Source: Sandaracinaceae bacterium
Lineage (GTDB): Bacteria > Myxococcota_A > Polyangia > Polyangiales > Sandaracinaceae
NCBI GenBank assembly: GCA_020633195.1
Contig: JACKEC010000016.1
Span: 620,001 to 684,000 of the forward strand
Direction: 5' to 3'
DNA: 64,000 nt
Numbering within the stretch: position 1 is the first letter of the stretch; every line of letters starts with the position of its first letter. Shown in pieces: positions 8,121 through 17,828 of the stretch. The notes beneath the pieces were generated by a model. The model was not told where the DNA came from. It did not search any database and saw only the letters and a list, made by a program, of their open reading frames with translations. The position numbers were made by a program, and so were the translations under genes.

Positions 8121-10112
8121 GTGCGGACCGTCCCCCTGCTTTGCTTCTTCGCGCTCGGCTGCGCGGCGCCGGTGCCGCTGACGTGGACGGTCTCCGTCAC
8201 CGATCCGTCGCTCTGCGACGACGTCGTGGCCTACGAGGCGAGCCTCGAGCGCGACGGGTGCGGCGGCGAGGCGGTCTACGCCGTCACGCGGTTCCGGGGA
8301 TCGAGCGAGGCGCTGCCCACCCCGAGCGCGCTCAGCCCCGGTCGCTGGGGGTTCCGCGTCCGCGCGCGCGACTCCAGCTGTCGCTTCGTGGCCGACCGCT
8401 GCATCGAGCGGGACCTGCCCTCGGACCAGGCGACGCTGGACGTCGAGATCACGTGCGGCGCGGCGATGGAGCTCGCGTGCGCGGCGGCGCTGTGCGAGTC
8501 GGGGGTCTGCGTCGGGACCGATCCGCCGCCGCCGCCGCACGTCGTCTGGCCCCCGAGCGCGTACGCGACGGGGAGCCCCCACGCCCCGCAGGCGACGCGC
8601 CTCCGCTGGGATCCCGCGCCGAGCGCGAACCGCTACGAGGTGGTGATCGGCGCTCCCTGCGACACGGTCGCGAGCGACTGCGATCTGTCCTCGGCGCCGA
8701 TGGCGGTCTCGGGGACCGAGCTCGCGCTCGCCGACGTCGGGCTCACGCGCCGCCCCGGCGGCGAGCGCCGCGCGTGGGCCGTCCGGAGCTGTCGAGACAC
8801 CACCTGCGGACCGTTCTCGCGACCCCGCGTCCTCGCGATCGATCGGCTCGACGGTGATCTCGACGGCGACGGCTTCGCGGACGCGGTGCTCGGCGCGCCC
8901 GCGGTGGGGGGAGGGCGCGTCGGGGTGTTGTCGGGCGCCTCCGCGGCGCTCGGCGGCGCGCCGTCCTTCGTCGACCCCGGGCTCGAGGCGAGCGCGCGCT
9001 TCGGGTCCGCCGCGGCGTCGGCCGACCTCGACGGAGACGGACGCGGGGACGCGCTCGTCGGCGCGCCGTTCGCCGACACGCCCGCGGGCGGCGACGCCGG
9101 GCTCGTCTTCACGCTCCTCGGCGGGGGCGATCCGCGGTCGCCGGCGTCGGTCGCGGGCAGCCCCGCGGAGACGTTCGGGGCCTCCGTCGCGGTGGTCGGA
9201 GACCTCGACGGCGACGGCTACCTCGACGTGGCGGTCGGCGCGCCCCAGTTCTCGGCGGTCGAGGACGACGCGGGCCGCGTGGTGCTCTTCTACGGCTCCG
9301 CCGCCGGGCTCTCCGGACCCGCGGTCATCACGTGGGATCCGGCGCCCTCGGCCGCGTTCGGGGCGTCGGTGTCCGGCGGGGACCTCGACGGAGATGGCTT
9401 CGCCGATCTCGTCGTCGGCGAGCCGGGGCGCACCCCCGCGGCGAGCGCGGTCGAGGCGGGCCGCGTCCTCGTGTTCCGCGGCGGGCCCGCGGGCGTCTCC
9501 GCGACGCCCGACGTGATCGCTCCTTCGAGCCCGCAACCCTCGTTGCGCTTCGGCGCCGCGGTCGAGGTGCTCGACGATCTCGACGGAGACGGCATCGCCG
9601 ACCTCGCCGTGGGCGCGCCCGGCTGGGACGCGGGCGGGACGCCCGACCTCTTCGACGGCCGCGTGTTCGTGTACTCGGGCAGCGAGGCCGGCGTGCACAC
9701 GGTCCCGCCGCAGGAGCTCGCCAACCCGTTCACCGGCGCGGGCGCCGCCGTCGGCGAGCGCTTCGGCGCGGCGCTGAGCTCCGGCGACCTCAACGGCGAC
9801 GGACGCAGCGACCTCGTCGTGGGCGCCCCCAACGCGGACCCCGGGGGAGCGGCGCTGATCTACCTCTCGCGCGGCCTCAGCTTCGACGCCGCGCCGAGCC
9901 GCTTCCTCGATCGCGGCGCCCCCGGCGGCGAGCTCGGCGCGAGTATCGGCGTCGGGGATCTCGACGGAGACGGCGTCGACGACGTCTGCGTGATCGCGCG
10001 CGCCGAGGAGCGCGCCCGCTTCCACCTCGGCGAGCCCGGCGGCCCGCTCGCGGAGCCCTCCTTCGAAGTCGCCGACGCCGGCCTGCGCGGCGCCGTCAGC
10101 CTCGGCCGCTGA
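8121..10112 (+). CDS. Lipoprotein with seven FG-GAP repeats (integrin-alpha-like propeller)
   Basis: 663 aa from GTG 8121. Lipobox ALGC gives a lipidated Cys14. Residues ~20-140 form a Cys-rich region and ~145-240 a fibronectin-III-like segment. From residue ~245 seven repeats follow, each with a calcium loop and GAP turn: DLDGDGFADAVLGAP, DLDGDGRGDALVGAP, DLDGDGYLDVAVGAP, DLDGDGFADLVVGEP, DLDGDGIADLAVGAP, DLNGDGRSDLVVGAP and a last degenerate one. Seven blades match a closed beta-propeller of integrin-alpha type. Likely outer surface, calcium-stabilised, possibly adhesive. Downstream of the TPR gene in the same transcript. A second FG-GAP gene lies at the right window edge. Confidence 0.85.
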   Translation: MRTVPLLCFFALGCAAPVPLTWTVSVTDPSLCDDVVAYEASLERDGCGGEAVYAVTRFRGSSEALPTPSALSPGRWGFRVRARDSSCRFVADRCIERDLPSDQATLDVEITCGAAMELACAAALCESGVCVGTDPPPPPHVVWPPSAYATGSPHAPQATRLRWDPAPSANRYEVVIGAPCDTVASDCDLSSAPMAVSGTELALADVGLTRRPGGERRAWAVRSCRDTTCGPFSRPRVLAIDRLDGDLDGDGFADAVLGAPAVGGGRVGVLSGASAALGGAPSFVDPGLEASARFGSAAASADLDGDGRGDALVGAPFADTPAGGDAGLVFTLLGGGDPRSPASVAGSPAETFGASVAVVGDLDGDGYLDVAVGAPQFSAVEDDAGRVVLFYGSAAGLSGPAVITWDPAPSAAFGASVSGGDLDGDGFADLVVGEPGRTPAASAVEAGRVLVFRGGPAGVSATPDVIAPSSPQPSLRFGAAVEVLDDLDGDGIADLAVGAPGWDAGGTPDLFDGRVFVYSGSEAGVHTVPPQELANPFTGAGAAVGERFGAALSSGDLNGDGRSDLVVGAPNADPGGAALIYLSRGLSFDAAPSRFLDRGAPGGELGASIGVGDLDGDGVDDVCVIARAEERARFHLGEPGGPLAEPSFEVADAGLRGAVSLGR

Positions 10113-10146
10113 TTCGCCGCCGTCTGCGCATGACGGTGCGGGAAGG

Positions 10147-10257
10147 GCGCGAAGACGCGAAGCGCGCGCCCGCCTCGACGCCCCGCAGACTCGACAATAG
10201 AAACCCTCTTTGCCCCCTTCGCGCTCTTCGCGCGAAATTGCCGCTCGCACAATTTCC
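10147..10257. terminator. Inverted-repeat block between convergent genes
   Basis: The gap between two converging genes holds a long near-perfect inverted repeat (GCGCGAAGACGCGAAG at 10147-10162 against CTTCGCGCTCTTCGCGC at 10218-10234) and a perfect 7-bp stem GAAATTG/CAATTTC (10235-10241 with 10251-10257, 9-nt loop). No T-tract. Likely a two-way transcription end or a REP-like dispersed sequence. Confidence 0.5.
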
Positions 10258-10262
10258 CGCAA

Positions 10263-11231
10263 TCACGGGAAGACCAGCGAGGCCGCGACGCCCTCGACCT
10301 GCAGCCCGATCGAGATCGCTTCGCACGGTCCGTCGCCGTCCACGTCGATGTCGGCGAGCGACGACGCGATCGAGTCGACGGTGGCCATGTCCGGCGGCGT
10401 CGGCAGGTTGAGCGACGCGATGGTCGCCGGGACGTCCTCGACCCGCACGTAGCCCGCGACGAGGCCGCTCTCGAGGGTCGTCTCGCTCACCCGCCCGCCG
10501 ACCTGCATGCCGTCGAGCTCGAGCTCGATCGTGCGCATGTCGCGCGCGGGGATCCGCAGCGAGAAGCTCGTGCCCGGCGTGTAGAGCCGGCCGCCGCGGA
10601 GGCTCGCGTTCATCATCTGCGTGCGCGGGCGACCGTCGATGAGCGAGTCGGCCTGCACGCGGAAGGTCTGGTTCGGCGCGAGCAGCTCGAGCGTCTCTCC
10701 GTCCACCGTGACCATCTCGTAGACGGGCTCCCCGACGAGGTCGACCTGGAAGAGCGCGACGTCCACCTCGCCGTCGTCGAGGGGATCGCCGATGCGCGTG
10801 ATGCGGATCACGAGCAGCGCGTCGAGGTCGTGGATCGCCTGCTCGACGTCGCGGTTCAGATCGAGGCCGTCGTTGATCCCGCGGATCGCCGAGATGATGT
10901 CGGGGACCTGGTTGTCGACGCCGCTCGTGTCGACGTAACGCGCCGGCGCGACCCAGTCCTCGAAGAAGCACCCGATCGGATCCGAGCCGCTCGCGGTGAC
11001 GTGGCCGTCGAGATCCATGCCCGGCACCTCGTGCGAGCCCGAGGGGGGCAGGTCGGGCAGGTGCACGTAGCGGATCAAGAGCACCCACTCGCCCGTGCCC
11101 TCGACGTCCGCCTGGGCGTCAGGGCGCGCGGCGTCCATCGTCGAGGCGTCCACGCCGGCCTCGCCCCCGCGCGGGTTGGTCTCACCGCAGCCCACCAGCA
11201 GCAAGCTCACCGCGAGGAGCGCGCGCGTCAT
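10263..11231 (-). CDS. Lipoprotein of unknown function
   Basis: 322 aa from ATG 11231. Signal LLAVSLLLVGC, lipidated Cys15, then an Asp/Ala-rich linker to about residue 45 as in other lipoproteins of this window. The body is mostly beta with no motif I recognise; it has an Asp-rich patch DIDVDGDGPCEA near residue 295. The start codon overlaps the stop of the Ser/Thr kinase by 4 nt (ATGA), so it is translated from the same message as the kinase and the TPR protein before it and may be part of their signalling unit (inference). Confidence 0.75.
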   Translation of the reverse strand: MTRALLAVSLLLVGCGETNPRGGEAGVDASTMDAARPDAQADVEGTGEWVLLIRYVHLPDLPPSGSHEVPGMDLDGHVTASGSDPIGCFFEDWVAPARYVDTSGVDNQVPDIISAIRGINDGLDLNRDVEQAIHDLDALLVIRITRIGDPLDDGEVDVALFQVDLVGEPVYEMVTVDGETLELLAPNQTFRVQADSLIDGRPRTQMMNASLRGGRLYTPGTSFSLRIPARDMRTIELELDGMQVGGRVSETTLESGLVAGYVRVEDVPATIASLNLPTPPDMATVDSIASSLADIDVDGDGPCEAISIGLQVEGVAASLVFP

Positions 11232-13039
11232 TGGCTGACGGGCTCCACCACGCGCTCCACCCCGCCCGGTTCGACGTGGACGCGGATCTCGCGGCCGGGG
11301 CTCTGGCCGAACGGGCGCAGCTCGAGGACGTGGTCCCCGGCGGGCAGCTCGACGGAGCGCGGGGTGCGGCCGAGGAGCCGACCCCGCAGGTACACGTCCG
11401 CCCAGCCGCCTCGCGTCACGACGTTCACTCGACCGGGGCGCGTGTCGACCGGCGCGGGCGGCTCGGGATCGGGCGCGCGCCGCACCCGGCGTCCGCGGGG
11501 CTCGTCGGTGGTGACCGTCGCGACGGGCGTCGGCGTCGGCGCGACGTCCTCCACCGCCTCGACGGGGACGGCGAGCTCCGAGAGATCGAGATCGGGCGGC
11601 GCATCCGTCGTGTCTGTCGGCGTATCCGTCGGCGTCTCGTCGGCGCGTTCGGGCGACGCGGGCAGCACCGTCACCGACGGGTCGGGCGTATCCTCCCAGA
11701 GGACGGCGGTGACCGCGGCGGCGCCGCCCACGCCGGCCACCCCGATGAGCCCCGCGACGAGCAGCCACGGCGCGCGCGGTCGGGGGCTCGGCGCGGGCGG
11801 CGACGCGTCGACCGTCGTCGCGACGGGGGCGGGCGGCGGCGGCACGGACGGCGCCGGTACGAAGGAGGGCGTGGCCTCACCCACACGCGCGCGCATCAGC
11901 GACGGCGTCGCCTCGCCGACGCGCTGCCCCGGCGGCCCCGCGAGCGACGCCGTCGGGTCGCGTCCCTGCGGGACGGGCACGACGCCCGAGCGCTCCTCGG
12001 CGCCCGCGAGCTCCGTGCGGACGATCTCGCGCTTGGCCTCTTTGCGGCCCGAGAACCGCTCGCTCATCAGGGTCGCGATGTCGGCCCGCGTCGTCGCGCC
12101 GGCGCGTCGGTGCAGGTAGTCCTCGAGCGTCGTCGCGAGCGCGCGCGCCGACGGAGTGCGCGCGTCGGGATCCCGCGCGAGCGCGGCGAGCACGCAGGCG
12201 TCGAGCGCCGGCTCGATCCCCGGGACGAGCTCGGAGGGCGGCGGCACCTCGAGGGTCGTCACGTTCTGGATGGTCTCGAGGTCCGTCTCGCGCTTGAACA
12301 GCCGCTTGCCGGTGAGCGCTTCCCAGAGGCAGACCCCGAGCGCGAAGACGTCGGCCCGGCGATCGAGCGGCCGGGACGCGAGCTGCTCCGGCGCCATGTA
12401 GGCGACCTTGCCCTTGAGCGCCCCGCTCCGGGTCTGGTGGATGCGGCCCTCGGCGCGGGCGACGCCGAAGTCGAGCACCTTCACGCCGCCGTCGTAGGTG
12501 ACGAAGAGGTTCTGCGGCGAGACGTCTCGGTGGACCACGCCGAGCGGCGCCCCCTGCTCGTCGCTCAGCTCGTGGGCCGCGTGGAGGCCCTCGGCGGCGT
12601 CCGCGACGACCCGCGCCACGATCGCTCGCCAGCGCTCGCTGCGCAGCAGCTCCGGGACCTCGGCGACCGCGCGGACGAGCGACGCGAACGACTCGCCGAG
12701 CAGGTACTCCATCGCGAGGAACCACGTCCCGTCGGCCTCCCCGAAGTCGATCGTCGAGCAGACGTTCGGGTGATGGATCCGCGCCGAGAGCCGCGCCTCG
12801 TCGAGGAACATCTCCACGAGGTCCTTGCGCCTCGAGAGGTGGGGGTGGATCCGCTTGATCGCGAACGCGCGCTCGAACCCACCCGGGCCCTCGGCCTTGG
12901 CGAGGTAGACCGTGCCCATCCCTCCGTCCGCGAGGCGCCGGCAGAGCACGTACCGCCCGAGCCGATCCGCCTCGTGATCGTCGAGTCGCTCCGGCGTGTC
13001 GTCGGGGACGTCGCTCCACTCGGCGCTCGCGTCGATCAT
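11228..13039 (-). CDS. Hanks-type Ser/Thr protein kinase with C-terminal PEGA-like domain
   Basis: 603 aa. Kinase domain ~30-290: Gly loop DGGMGTVYLA, ATP-binding Lys62, catalytic HRDVSPQN (170-177), DFG at 190-192 and MAPEQ in the activation segment. The VSPQN form of the loop is common in myxobacterial kinases. A Pro/Ala/Thr-rich juxtamembrane linker follows, then one membrane span near residues 405-428 and a ~70-residue PEGA-like beta domain at the C-terminus (RPGRVNVVTRGGW, then GRLLGRTP), expected outside the inner membrane. Start ATG 13039 overlaps the stop of the TPR-type gene by 4 nt; its stop overlaps the downstream lipoprotein start by 4 nt. Likely role: envelope-sensing kinase in a three-gene operon. 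Confidence 0.9.
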   Translation of the reverse strand: MIDASAEWSDVPDDTPERLDDHEADRLGRYVLCRRLADGGMGTVYLAKAEGPGGFERAFAIKRIHPHLSRRKDLVEMFLDEARLSARIHHPNVCSTIDFGEADGTWFLAMEYLLGESFASLVRAVAEVPELLRSERWRAIVARVVADAAEGLHAAHELSDEQGAPLGVVHRDVSPQNLFVTYDGGVKVLDFGVARAEGRIHQTRSGALKGKVAYMAPEQLASRPLDRRADVFALGVCLWEALTGKRLFKRETDLETIQNVTTLEVPPPSELVPGIEPALDACVLAALARDPDARTPSARALATTLEDYLHRRAGATTRADIATLMSERFSGRKEAKREIVRTELAGAEERSGVVPVPQGRDPTASLAGPPGQRVGEATPSLMRARVGEATPSFVPAPSVPPPPAPVATTVDASPPAPSPRPRAPWLLVAGLIGVAGVGGAAAVTAVLWEDTPDPSVTVLPASPERADETPTDTPTDTTDAPPDLDLSELAVPVEAVEDVAPTPTPVATVTTDEPRGRRVRRAPDPEPPAPVDTRPGRVNVVTRGGWADVYLRGRLLGRTPRSVELPAGDHVLELRPFGQSPGREIRVHVEPGGVERVVEPVSQ

Positions 13040-13785
13040 GGGAACATCGGCGCCGTGACCTGGGTGTCGCCGGGCTGGGTCGCGACGACGACCACGGTGA
13101 TCACCACCGCGAGGACCACGGCGGCGCCCGCGCCGAGCCCGATCCAGCCCCAGGGCACCTCGTCGCCCGCGCTGGCCCCCTCCCGTCGGTGCGGCGCGTC
13201 GCGGCTTCCGTCGCTCGCCACCACGGCGCCGCCCGGGCCGAGCGCCTCGCCGTACCACGCGAGCGCGCGCTCCGGATCGACCGGGATCGTGAGCGGCTCG
13301 TCCTCGGCGGTGACCCACGCGCCGTCCTCGACCCGCGCGGCCACCCGGAGGTGTCGGACGAGCCCGCCGGGGTCGCCGCTCGCCCGCGCCTCGAGCCGCG
13401 CCTCGCGCTCCCGCTGATCGAGCTCCACCGCGAGCTCGAGGCGGCGCTGACCCGCGAAGTCGCGGAAGCGCTCGACGAGCTCGGGCGGGGCCTCGGGCGC
13501 GAAGCGGTGCTCCGGGGCGACGGCGGCCAGCCGAACCAACGCCGCGCGCAGCGCCGCCTCCTCCCCGAGCGCGTAGCAGACGTGCGCGCGGCCCTCGAGG
13601 ACGCGGACCAGCTCCGCGCGATCGAGGGTGCCGCTCTCGGCCTCGTCGAAGGCGCGCGAGGCGCCTTCGAAGTCGGCCTCCTGCATGCGCTGCCACCCGA
13701 CGTCGACGGAGCTCTGCGCCGTCGCGACACCTGCCGATGCCGAAAGAGCGACGATCAGCGCTGAGAGCGTGGCCGCGCGCGGCAC
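13036..13785 (-). CDS. Exported TPR-like protein with C-terminal membrane span
   Basis: 249 aa. Signal peptide with cleavage after GVATAQ (about residue 24). Helical region 25-130 has a TPR-like start (GWQRMQEADFEGASRAFDEA). A middle part contains VRHLRVAARVEDG and IPVDPERALAWYGEAL; such periplasmic proteins often sit beside kinases in myxobacteria. A C-terminal membrane helix lies at about residues 212-235 (WIGLGAGAAVVLAVVITVVV). First gene of an operon with the kinase and a lipoprotein; the 4-nt overlap with the kinase implies matched amounts. Probable sensor or adaptor for the kinase (inference). Confidence 0.75.
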   Translation of the reverse strand: MPRAATLSALIVALSASAGVATAQSSVDVGWQRMQEADFEGASRAFDEAESGTLDRAELVRVLEGRAHVCYALGEEAALRAALVRLAAVAPEHRFAPEAPPELVERFRDFAGQRRLELAVELDQREREARLEARASGDPGGLVRHLRVAARVEDGAWVTAEDEPLTIPVDPERALAWYGEALGPGGAVVASDGSRDAPHRREGASAGDEVPWGWIGLGAGAAVVLAVVITVVVVATQPGDTQVTAPMFP

Positions 13786-13816
13786 CCGCGGATCGTAGAC
13801 AATCCGCGGGACGGGG

Positions 13817-14407
13817 TCATCCCCCGGAGCGCTTGAGCTCGGTGAGGACGAGCTTGGCGATCGCCTTCAAGGTGTCGAAGACGCCCTGACCCGAGACCGC
13901 GACGGCTTCGAAGTCCGGCACGCCGGCCGGGTTGAGCATCGCGCGCAGCTCCTCGACCGGAGCCACCGACGGCATGTCGCGCTTGTTGTACTGGATGACG
14001 TACGGGAGCTTGTCGAGCGAGTAGCCCTGCTCCGCGAGGTTCGTCCGGAGGTTCTCGAGCGACTCGAGGTTCGCCTCCATCCGGGCGATCTGCGAGTCGG
14101 CGCAGAACACCACGCCGTCGACGCCCTTGAGGATGAGCTTCCGGCTGGCGTCGTAGAAGACCTGGCCGGGCACCGTGTAGAGGTGGAAGCGGGTCTTGAA
14201 CCCCCGGATCTCGCCGAGCGCGAGGGGCAGGAAGTCGAAGAAGAGCGTCCGCTCCGTCTCCGTGGCGAGGGAAATCATCTTGCCCTTCGCCTCGGGGTTC
14301 GTCTTGTTGTAGATGAACTGGAGGTTGGTCGTCTTTCCACACAGGCCGGGCCCGTAGTAGACGATCTTGCAGTTGATCTCGCGCGACAGGTAGTTGATGA
14401 AAGACAT
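13817..14407 (-). CDS. mglA: MglA, Ras-like GTPase of cell polarity and gliding
   Basis: 196 aa, matching the ~195-aa MglA of Myxococcus xanthus. P-loop GPGLCGKT (19-26), switch-I TETERT around residue 52, the unusual switch-II TVPGQ (78-82) where most Ras proteins have DxxG, and guanine-specificity NKRD (141-144). In M. xanthus MglA-GTP marks the leading pole and drives both A- and S-motility; MglB is its GAP. The gene starts 9 nt after the mglB stop, in the conserved order mglB-mglA. Identification rests on motif set, length and neighbour. Confidence 0.96.
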   Translation of the reverse strand: MSFINYLSREINCKIVYYGPGLCGKTTNLQFIYNKTNPEAKGKMISLATETERTLFFDFLPLALGEIRGFKTRFHLYTVPGQVFYDASRKLILKGVDGVVFCADSQIARMEANLESLENLRTNLAEQGYSLDKLPYVIQYNKRDMPSVAPVEELRAMLNPAGVPDFEAVAVSGQGVFDTLKAIAKLVLTELKRSGG

Positions 14408-14416
14408 CGTCTTGCC

Positions 14417-14899
14417 TCAGTCGTTGAAGAGGTTGTCGATGTCGTCGTCGGTGATCTCGGCGAAGGGGGTCTCCCTCGCCGGGTCCTGGACCTTCTGAAG
14501 CAGCGCCTCGAAGATCCGGTTCAGCTCCTCCGACGCCTTCTTCACCCGGAGCCGCACGAGGCCCAGGCTGGTCTTGCTGTCGAAGATCACCACGAGGATC
14601 ACGCGGTTCCCCACGAGCTGGATGTGGATGTTCGACTGCTCCCCCTCGTGGAACTGCGTCGTGAACTCGCTCTCGCGCAGGAGCTTGGCCATCCCGCCCG
14701 TCGCGGCGATGTTGCCCGCGGTCAGCGAAGCCAACGAGGTGGTGTCGATCTGCTCGGTGTCGCCCGAGGCGGCGATCAGCTGCCCATTTTTGTCGATGAT
14801 GAAGACGACCCTGGCGTTCGCTTCCTTCACCAGCCGATCGACGATCGTCTGGATCTGGTTGAACTCCTCCTCGTACATCACCATCTGCGGGTTCGTCAT
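14417..14899 (-). CDS. mglB: MglB, roadblock/LC7 GTPase-activating partner of MglA
   Basis: 160 aa, a single roadblock/LC7 domain (~residues 10-130) with the typical start EEEFNQIQTIVDRLV and the strand VVFIIDKNGQLIAASG; the acidic C-terminal tail ends DDDIDNLFND. MglB acts as homodimeric GAP for MglA and holds it off the lagging pole. ATG 14899 follows a strong GGAGGAGCTG site. The 85-bp gap upstream to the P-type ATPase on the same strand is long enough for its own promoter, but I see no clear -10 box there. Confidence 0.95.
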   Translation of the reverse strand: MTNPQMVMYEEEFNQIQTIVDRLVKEANARVVFIIDKNGQLIAASGDTEQIDTTSLASLTAGNIAATGGMAKLLRESEFTTQFHEGEQSNIHIQLVGNRVILVVIFDSKTSLGLVRLRVKKASEELNRIFEALLQKVQDPARETPFAEITDDDIDNLFND

Positions 14900-14984
14900 C
14901 AGCTCCTCCGCACGTCACCGACCGGGAGTCCGCGCTCCCGGCCGGCCGGCTGGGTAGGGTGGTAACAGATCTTGGGCCCCCGTG

Positions 14985-17711
14985 TCACCGGCTCTGTCGT
15001 CCCGCCCTCGCGACGGCCTTGATGAGCTCGAACACGGGGATCGGCAGGGCCGCCAGCCCGAGGACGATCCCCCACTCGGTCGCGGTGAGCAGGTGCGTCC
15101 GAAACACCTCGTGCAGGCCGGGCACGAGGATGGTCACGGCGTGGACGGCGAAGCTCACGCCGATCGCGGCCCACAGCGCCCGGTTCTCGAAGGGCCGCGA
15201 GAACGCGCTGCGCCAGCGGCTGCGGCAGTTGAAGGCGTGGAACAGGGGCGAGACGGCGAGCAGGGTGAAGGCCATCGCCCGGCACCGGTCCAGGGTCTCG
15301 GCCCGGGTCGCGCCGCCGATGAGCCCCGGCGCCAGCTCGGGGAGCCACATCAGGCCCAGCGCGGCCCCGCCCATCACCACGCCGACGAGGAGCATCCCCA
15401 CGAAGTCGCGCCCGCCGACGATCCCCTCGCCCGGATCGCGAGGCTTCTCCTCCATCTGGCTCGGGTCCGGCGGGTCCACGCCGAGCGCGAGCGCGGGCAG
15501 CCCGTTGGTCACGAGGTTCACCCAGAGGAGCTGGAGCGGGGTGAGCTGCGGCATCCAGTCGAAGAACGAGCCCACGATGACCGCGACGACCAGGCCGGCG
15601 TTGCTGCTGTTCAAGAAGAAGATGAACTTCTGGATGTTCCTGAAGATCGCGCGGCCCTCGCGGACCGCGTGGACGATGGTGGCGAAGTTGTCGTCCGCGA
15701 GGACCATCTCGGCCGCGTCGCGGGCCACGTCGGTCCCGGCGAGCCCCATCGCGACGCCGATGTGCGCCTCGCGCAGCGCGGGGGCGTCGTTGACCCCGTC
15801 GCCGGTCATCGCGGCGACCTCCCCGCGGCGTTGCAGCGCGCGCACCAGCCGCAGCTTCTGCTCCGCGGTGGTCCGCGCGAACACGGCGACGTCGTCGAGC
15901 CGCGCGTCGAGCTCCTGCTCGCTGAGCCCGGCGAGCTCGGTGCCGGTCATCGCGATCGAGGTGTCGGTCCAGAGCCCGAGCTCCTTGGCGATCGCCGTCG
16001 CCGTGAGCGCGTGGTCGCCGGTGATCATCACGACGCGGATCCCCGCCTGCGCGCACTCCGCGATCGCCGTCTTCACCTCGGGCCGGGGCGGGTCGATCAT
16101 CGCGGCGAGGCCGACGAACACCAGGTTGGTCTCGATCGCGCTCGGGTCGGGGTCCTCGCGCGTCGCGAACGCGAGCACCCGGAGCGCTTGCTTCGCGTAA
16201 GCCTCGTTGCGCTCGTGGAGGCGGGCCCGCCCCGCGTCGTCGAGGGGCACGGGGCCGTCCTCGGTCAGCGCGTGGGTGCAGCGCTCGACCAGCGAGTCCG
16301 GCGAGCCCTTCACGTAGGCGACGCGGTCGGCGACGACGCTCATCCGCTTGCGGTCGCCGTCGAAGGGACGGGTGGCCTCGATGGTCTTCTGCGCGAGGAC
16401 CGTGTCGCGGTGCACCCCGAGCTTCTCGGCCAGCACGAGCAGGGCGCCCTCGGTCGGGTCGCCGAGGACCTTGCGCTTGCCGTCGGCCTCCTCGAAGGAC
16501 GCGTCGTTGCAGATCGCGGCGACCTCGGCGAGCGCCCGGAGCGCGCGGTTCGGCGCCGTGACCGGCCCGTCGTCGTCCATGACGTGGCCGTCGCTCACGT
16601 AGCCGTCGCCCTCGACGCGGTAGGCGTGCTCGAAGGTCTCCACCGCGCGGACGGTCATCTGGTTCTGGGTGAGCGTCCCCGTCTTGTCGCTGCAGATGAT
16701 GGTGGCGCTGCCGAGGGTCTCGACCGCGGGGAGCTTGCGGACGATCGCGCCGCGATGCGCCATCCGCTGCATCCCGAGCGCGAGCGTGATCGTCGTGATG
16801 GCGGGCAGGCCTTCGGGGATCGCGGCGACCGCGAGGCTCACCGCGGTCAGCAGCATCACCGTCCACGACCGGCCGCCCATCGCCACCCCGAGGAGGAACA
16901 GGACGACCGAGAGCGCGAGGCAGATCGCGAGGATGATCTTCCCGAGCCGGTCCAGGCGCCGCTCGAGCGGGGTGTCCACCTCCTCGACCGAGCGCATCAG
17001 CGTGCCGATGCGACCCAGCTCGGTGTAGGCGCCCGTCGCGACGACGACGCCCTTGGCCCGGCCGCGCACGACGGTCGTGCCGAGGTAGACCATGTTGGAG
17101 CGCTCCGCGAGGGGCGCGTCGTCGGCGTGGCGCGTGGTGCCGTGCTTGGCCACGGGTGTCGACTCGCCGGTGAGCGCCGCCTCCTCCGTCGCCATCTCGT
17201 GCGTCTCGATCAGCCGGACGTCCGCGGGCACCGAGTCGCCCGCGACGAGCTCGATCAGGTCCCCCGGCACGAGCTCCCGCGCCGGCACCACGGTCTTCTT
17301 GCCGGCTCGGATCACCGTGGCGTTCGGCGCCGCCATCTTCTGCAGCGCCTCGAGCGCGCGCTCGGCCCGGCGCTCCTGGAAGAAGCCCAGCAGCGCGTTG
17401 ACGATGACGATGAGGAGGATCGCGAACGTGTCGCCGAACCGCAGGAGCAAGCTGCCCTCGCCACCGCTCGTCAGCGCGACCCCCATCGAGACGAGCGCCG
17501 CCACGAGCAGCGCGCCCACCAGAGGATCGGCGAGCTGCGAGAGCAGCTGACGGAGCGCGCTCGGGGGCTCTTCCGTCGGCAGGCTGTTGTCGCCCAGCTT
17601 GGCTCGACGCGTCGCCACGAGCTCCGGCTCGAGCCCCCGGGTGGGGTTCGCTTCCCAACGCTTCAGCGCGTCGTCGAGGGCGCGCGCGTGCCACGGGATG
17701 GGGGAGGTCAC
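14985..17711 (-). CDS. P-type cation-transporting ATPase (P2 family, Ca2+-pump-like)
   Basis: 908-aa inner-membrane ion pump. Cation-ATPase N domain ~1-60; membrane helices M1-M2 ~60-110; actuator TGES at 181-184; M4 PEGLP at 299-303; phosphorylated Asp342 in DKTGTLTQ; nucleotide-domain KGSPD; hinge TGDGVNDAPALRE; and six C-terminal helices, M6 reading NLVTNGLPALALGVDPP. PEGLP plus the M6 layout places it in P2A/P2-type pumps (SERCA/PMR1-like), though SERCA has Asp where this has Asn in LVTNGLP, so ion choice (Ca2+, Mn2+ or monovalent) is open. GTG 17711. Divergent from sppA. Co-orientated with mglBA, but a functional link is not shown. Confidence 0.92.
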   Translation of the reverse strand: MTSPIPWHARALDDALKRWEANPTRGLEPELVATRRAKLGDNSLPTEEPPSALRQLLSQLADPLVGALLVAALVSMGVALTSGGEGSLLLRFGDTFAILLIVIVNALLGFFQERRAERALEALQKMAAPNATVIRAGKKTVVPARELVPGDLIELVAGDSVPADVRLIETHEMATEEAALTGESTPVAKHGTTRHADDAPLAERSNMVYLGTTVVRGRAKGVVVATGAYTELGRIGTLMRSVEEVDTPLERRLDRLGKIILAICLALSVVLFLLGVAMGGRSWTVMLLTAVSLAVAAIPEGLPAITTITLALGMQRMAHRGAIVRKLPAVETLGSATIICSDKTGTLTQNQMTVRAVETFEHAYRVEGDGYVSDGHVMDDDGPVTAPNRALRALAEVAAICNDASFEEADGKRKVLGDPTEGALLVLAEKLGVHRDTVLAQKTIEATRPFDGDRKRMSVVADRVAYVKGSPDSLVERCTHALTEDGPVPLDDAGRARLHERNEAYAKQALRVLAFATREDPDPSAIETNLVFVGLAAMIDPPRPEVKTAIAECAQAGIRVVMITGDHALTATAIAKELGLWTDTSIAMTGTELAGLSEQELDARLDDVAVFARTTAEQKLRLVRALQRRGEVAAMTGDGVNDAPALREAHIGVAMGLAGTDVARDAAEMVLADDNFATIVHAVREGRAIFRNIQKFIFFLNSSNAGLVVAVIVGSFFDWMPQLTPLQLLWVNLVTNGLPALALGVDPPDPSQMEEKPRDPGEGIVGGRDFVGMLLVGVVMGGAALGLMWLPELAPGLIGGATRAETLDRCRAMAFTLLAVSPLFHAFNCRSRWRSAFSRPFENRALWAAIGVSFAVHAVTILVPGLHEVFRTHLLTATEWGIVLGLAALPIPVFELIKAVARAGRQSR

Positions 17712-17828
17712 CGGCGGGCAGGGTTAGCACGTCCTCGCGTTCGGCGGTGATCGGCCCTAGCAGCCCGTTGAAGTACTCGCTGTCGGCGCCTCGTCGACGG
17801 GACGCCGCGCCCAGCACGCCAGTCGCTC

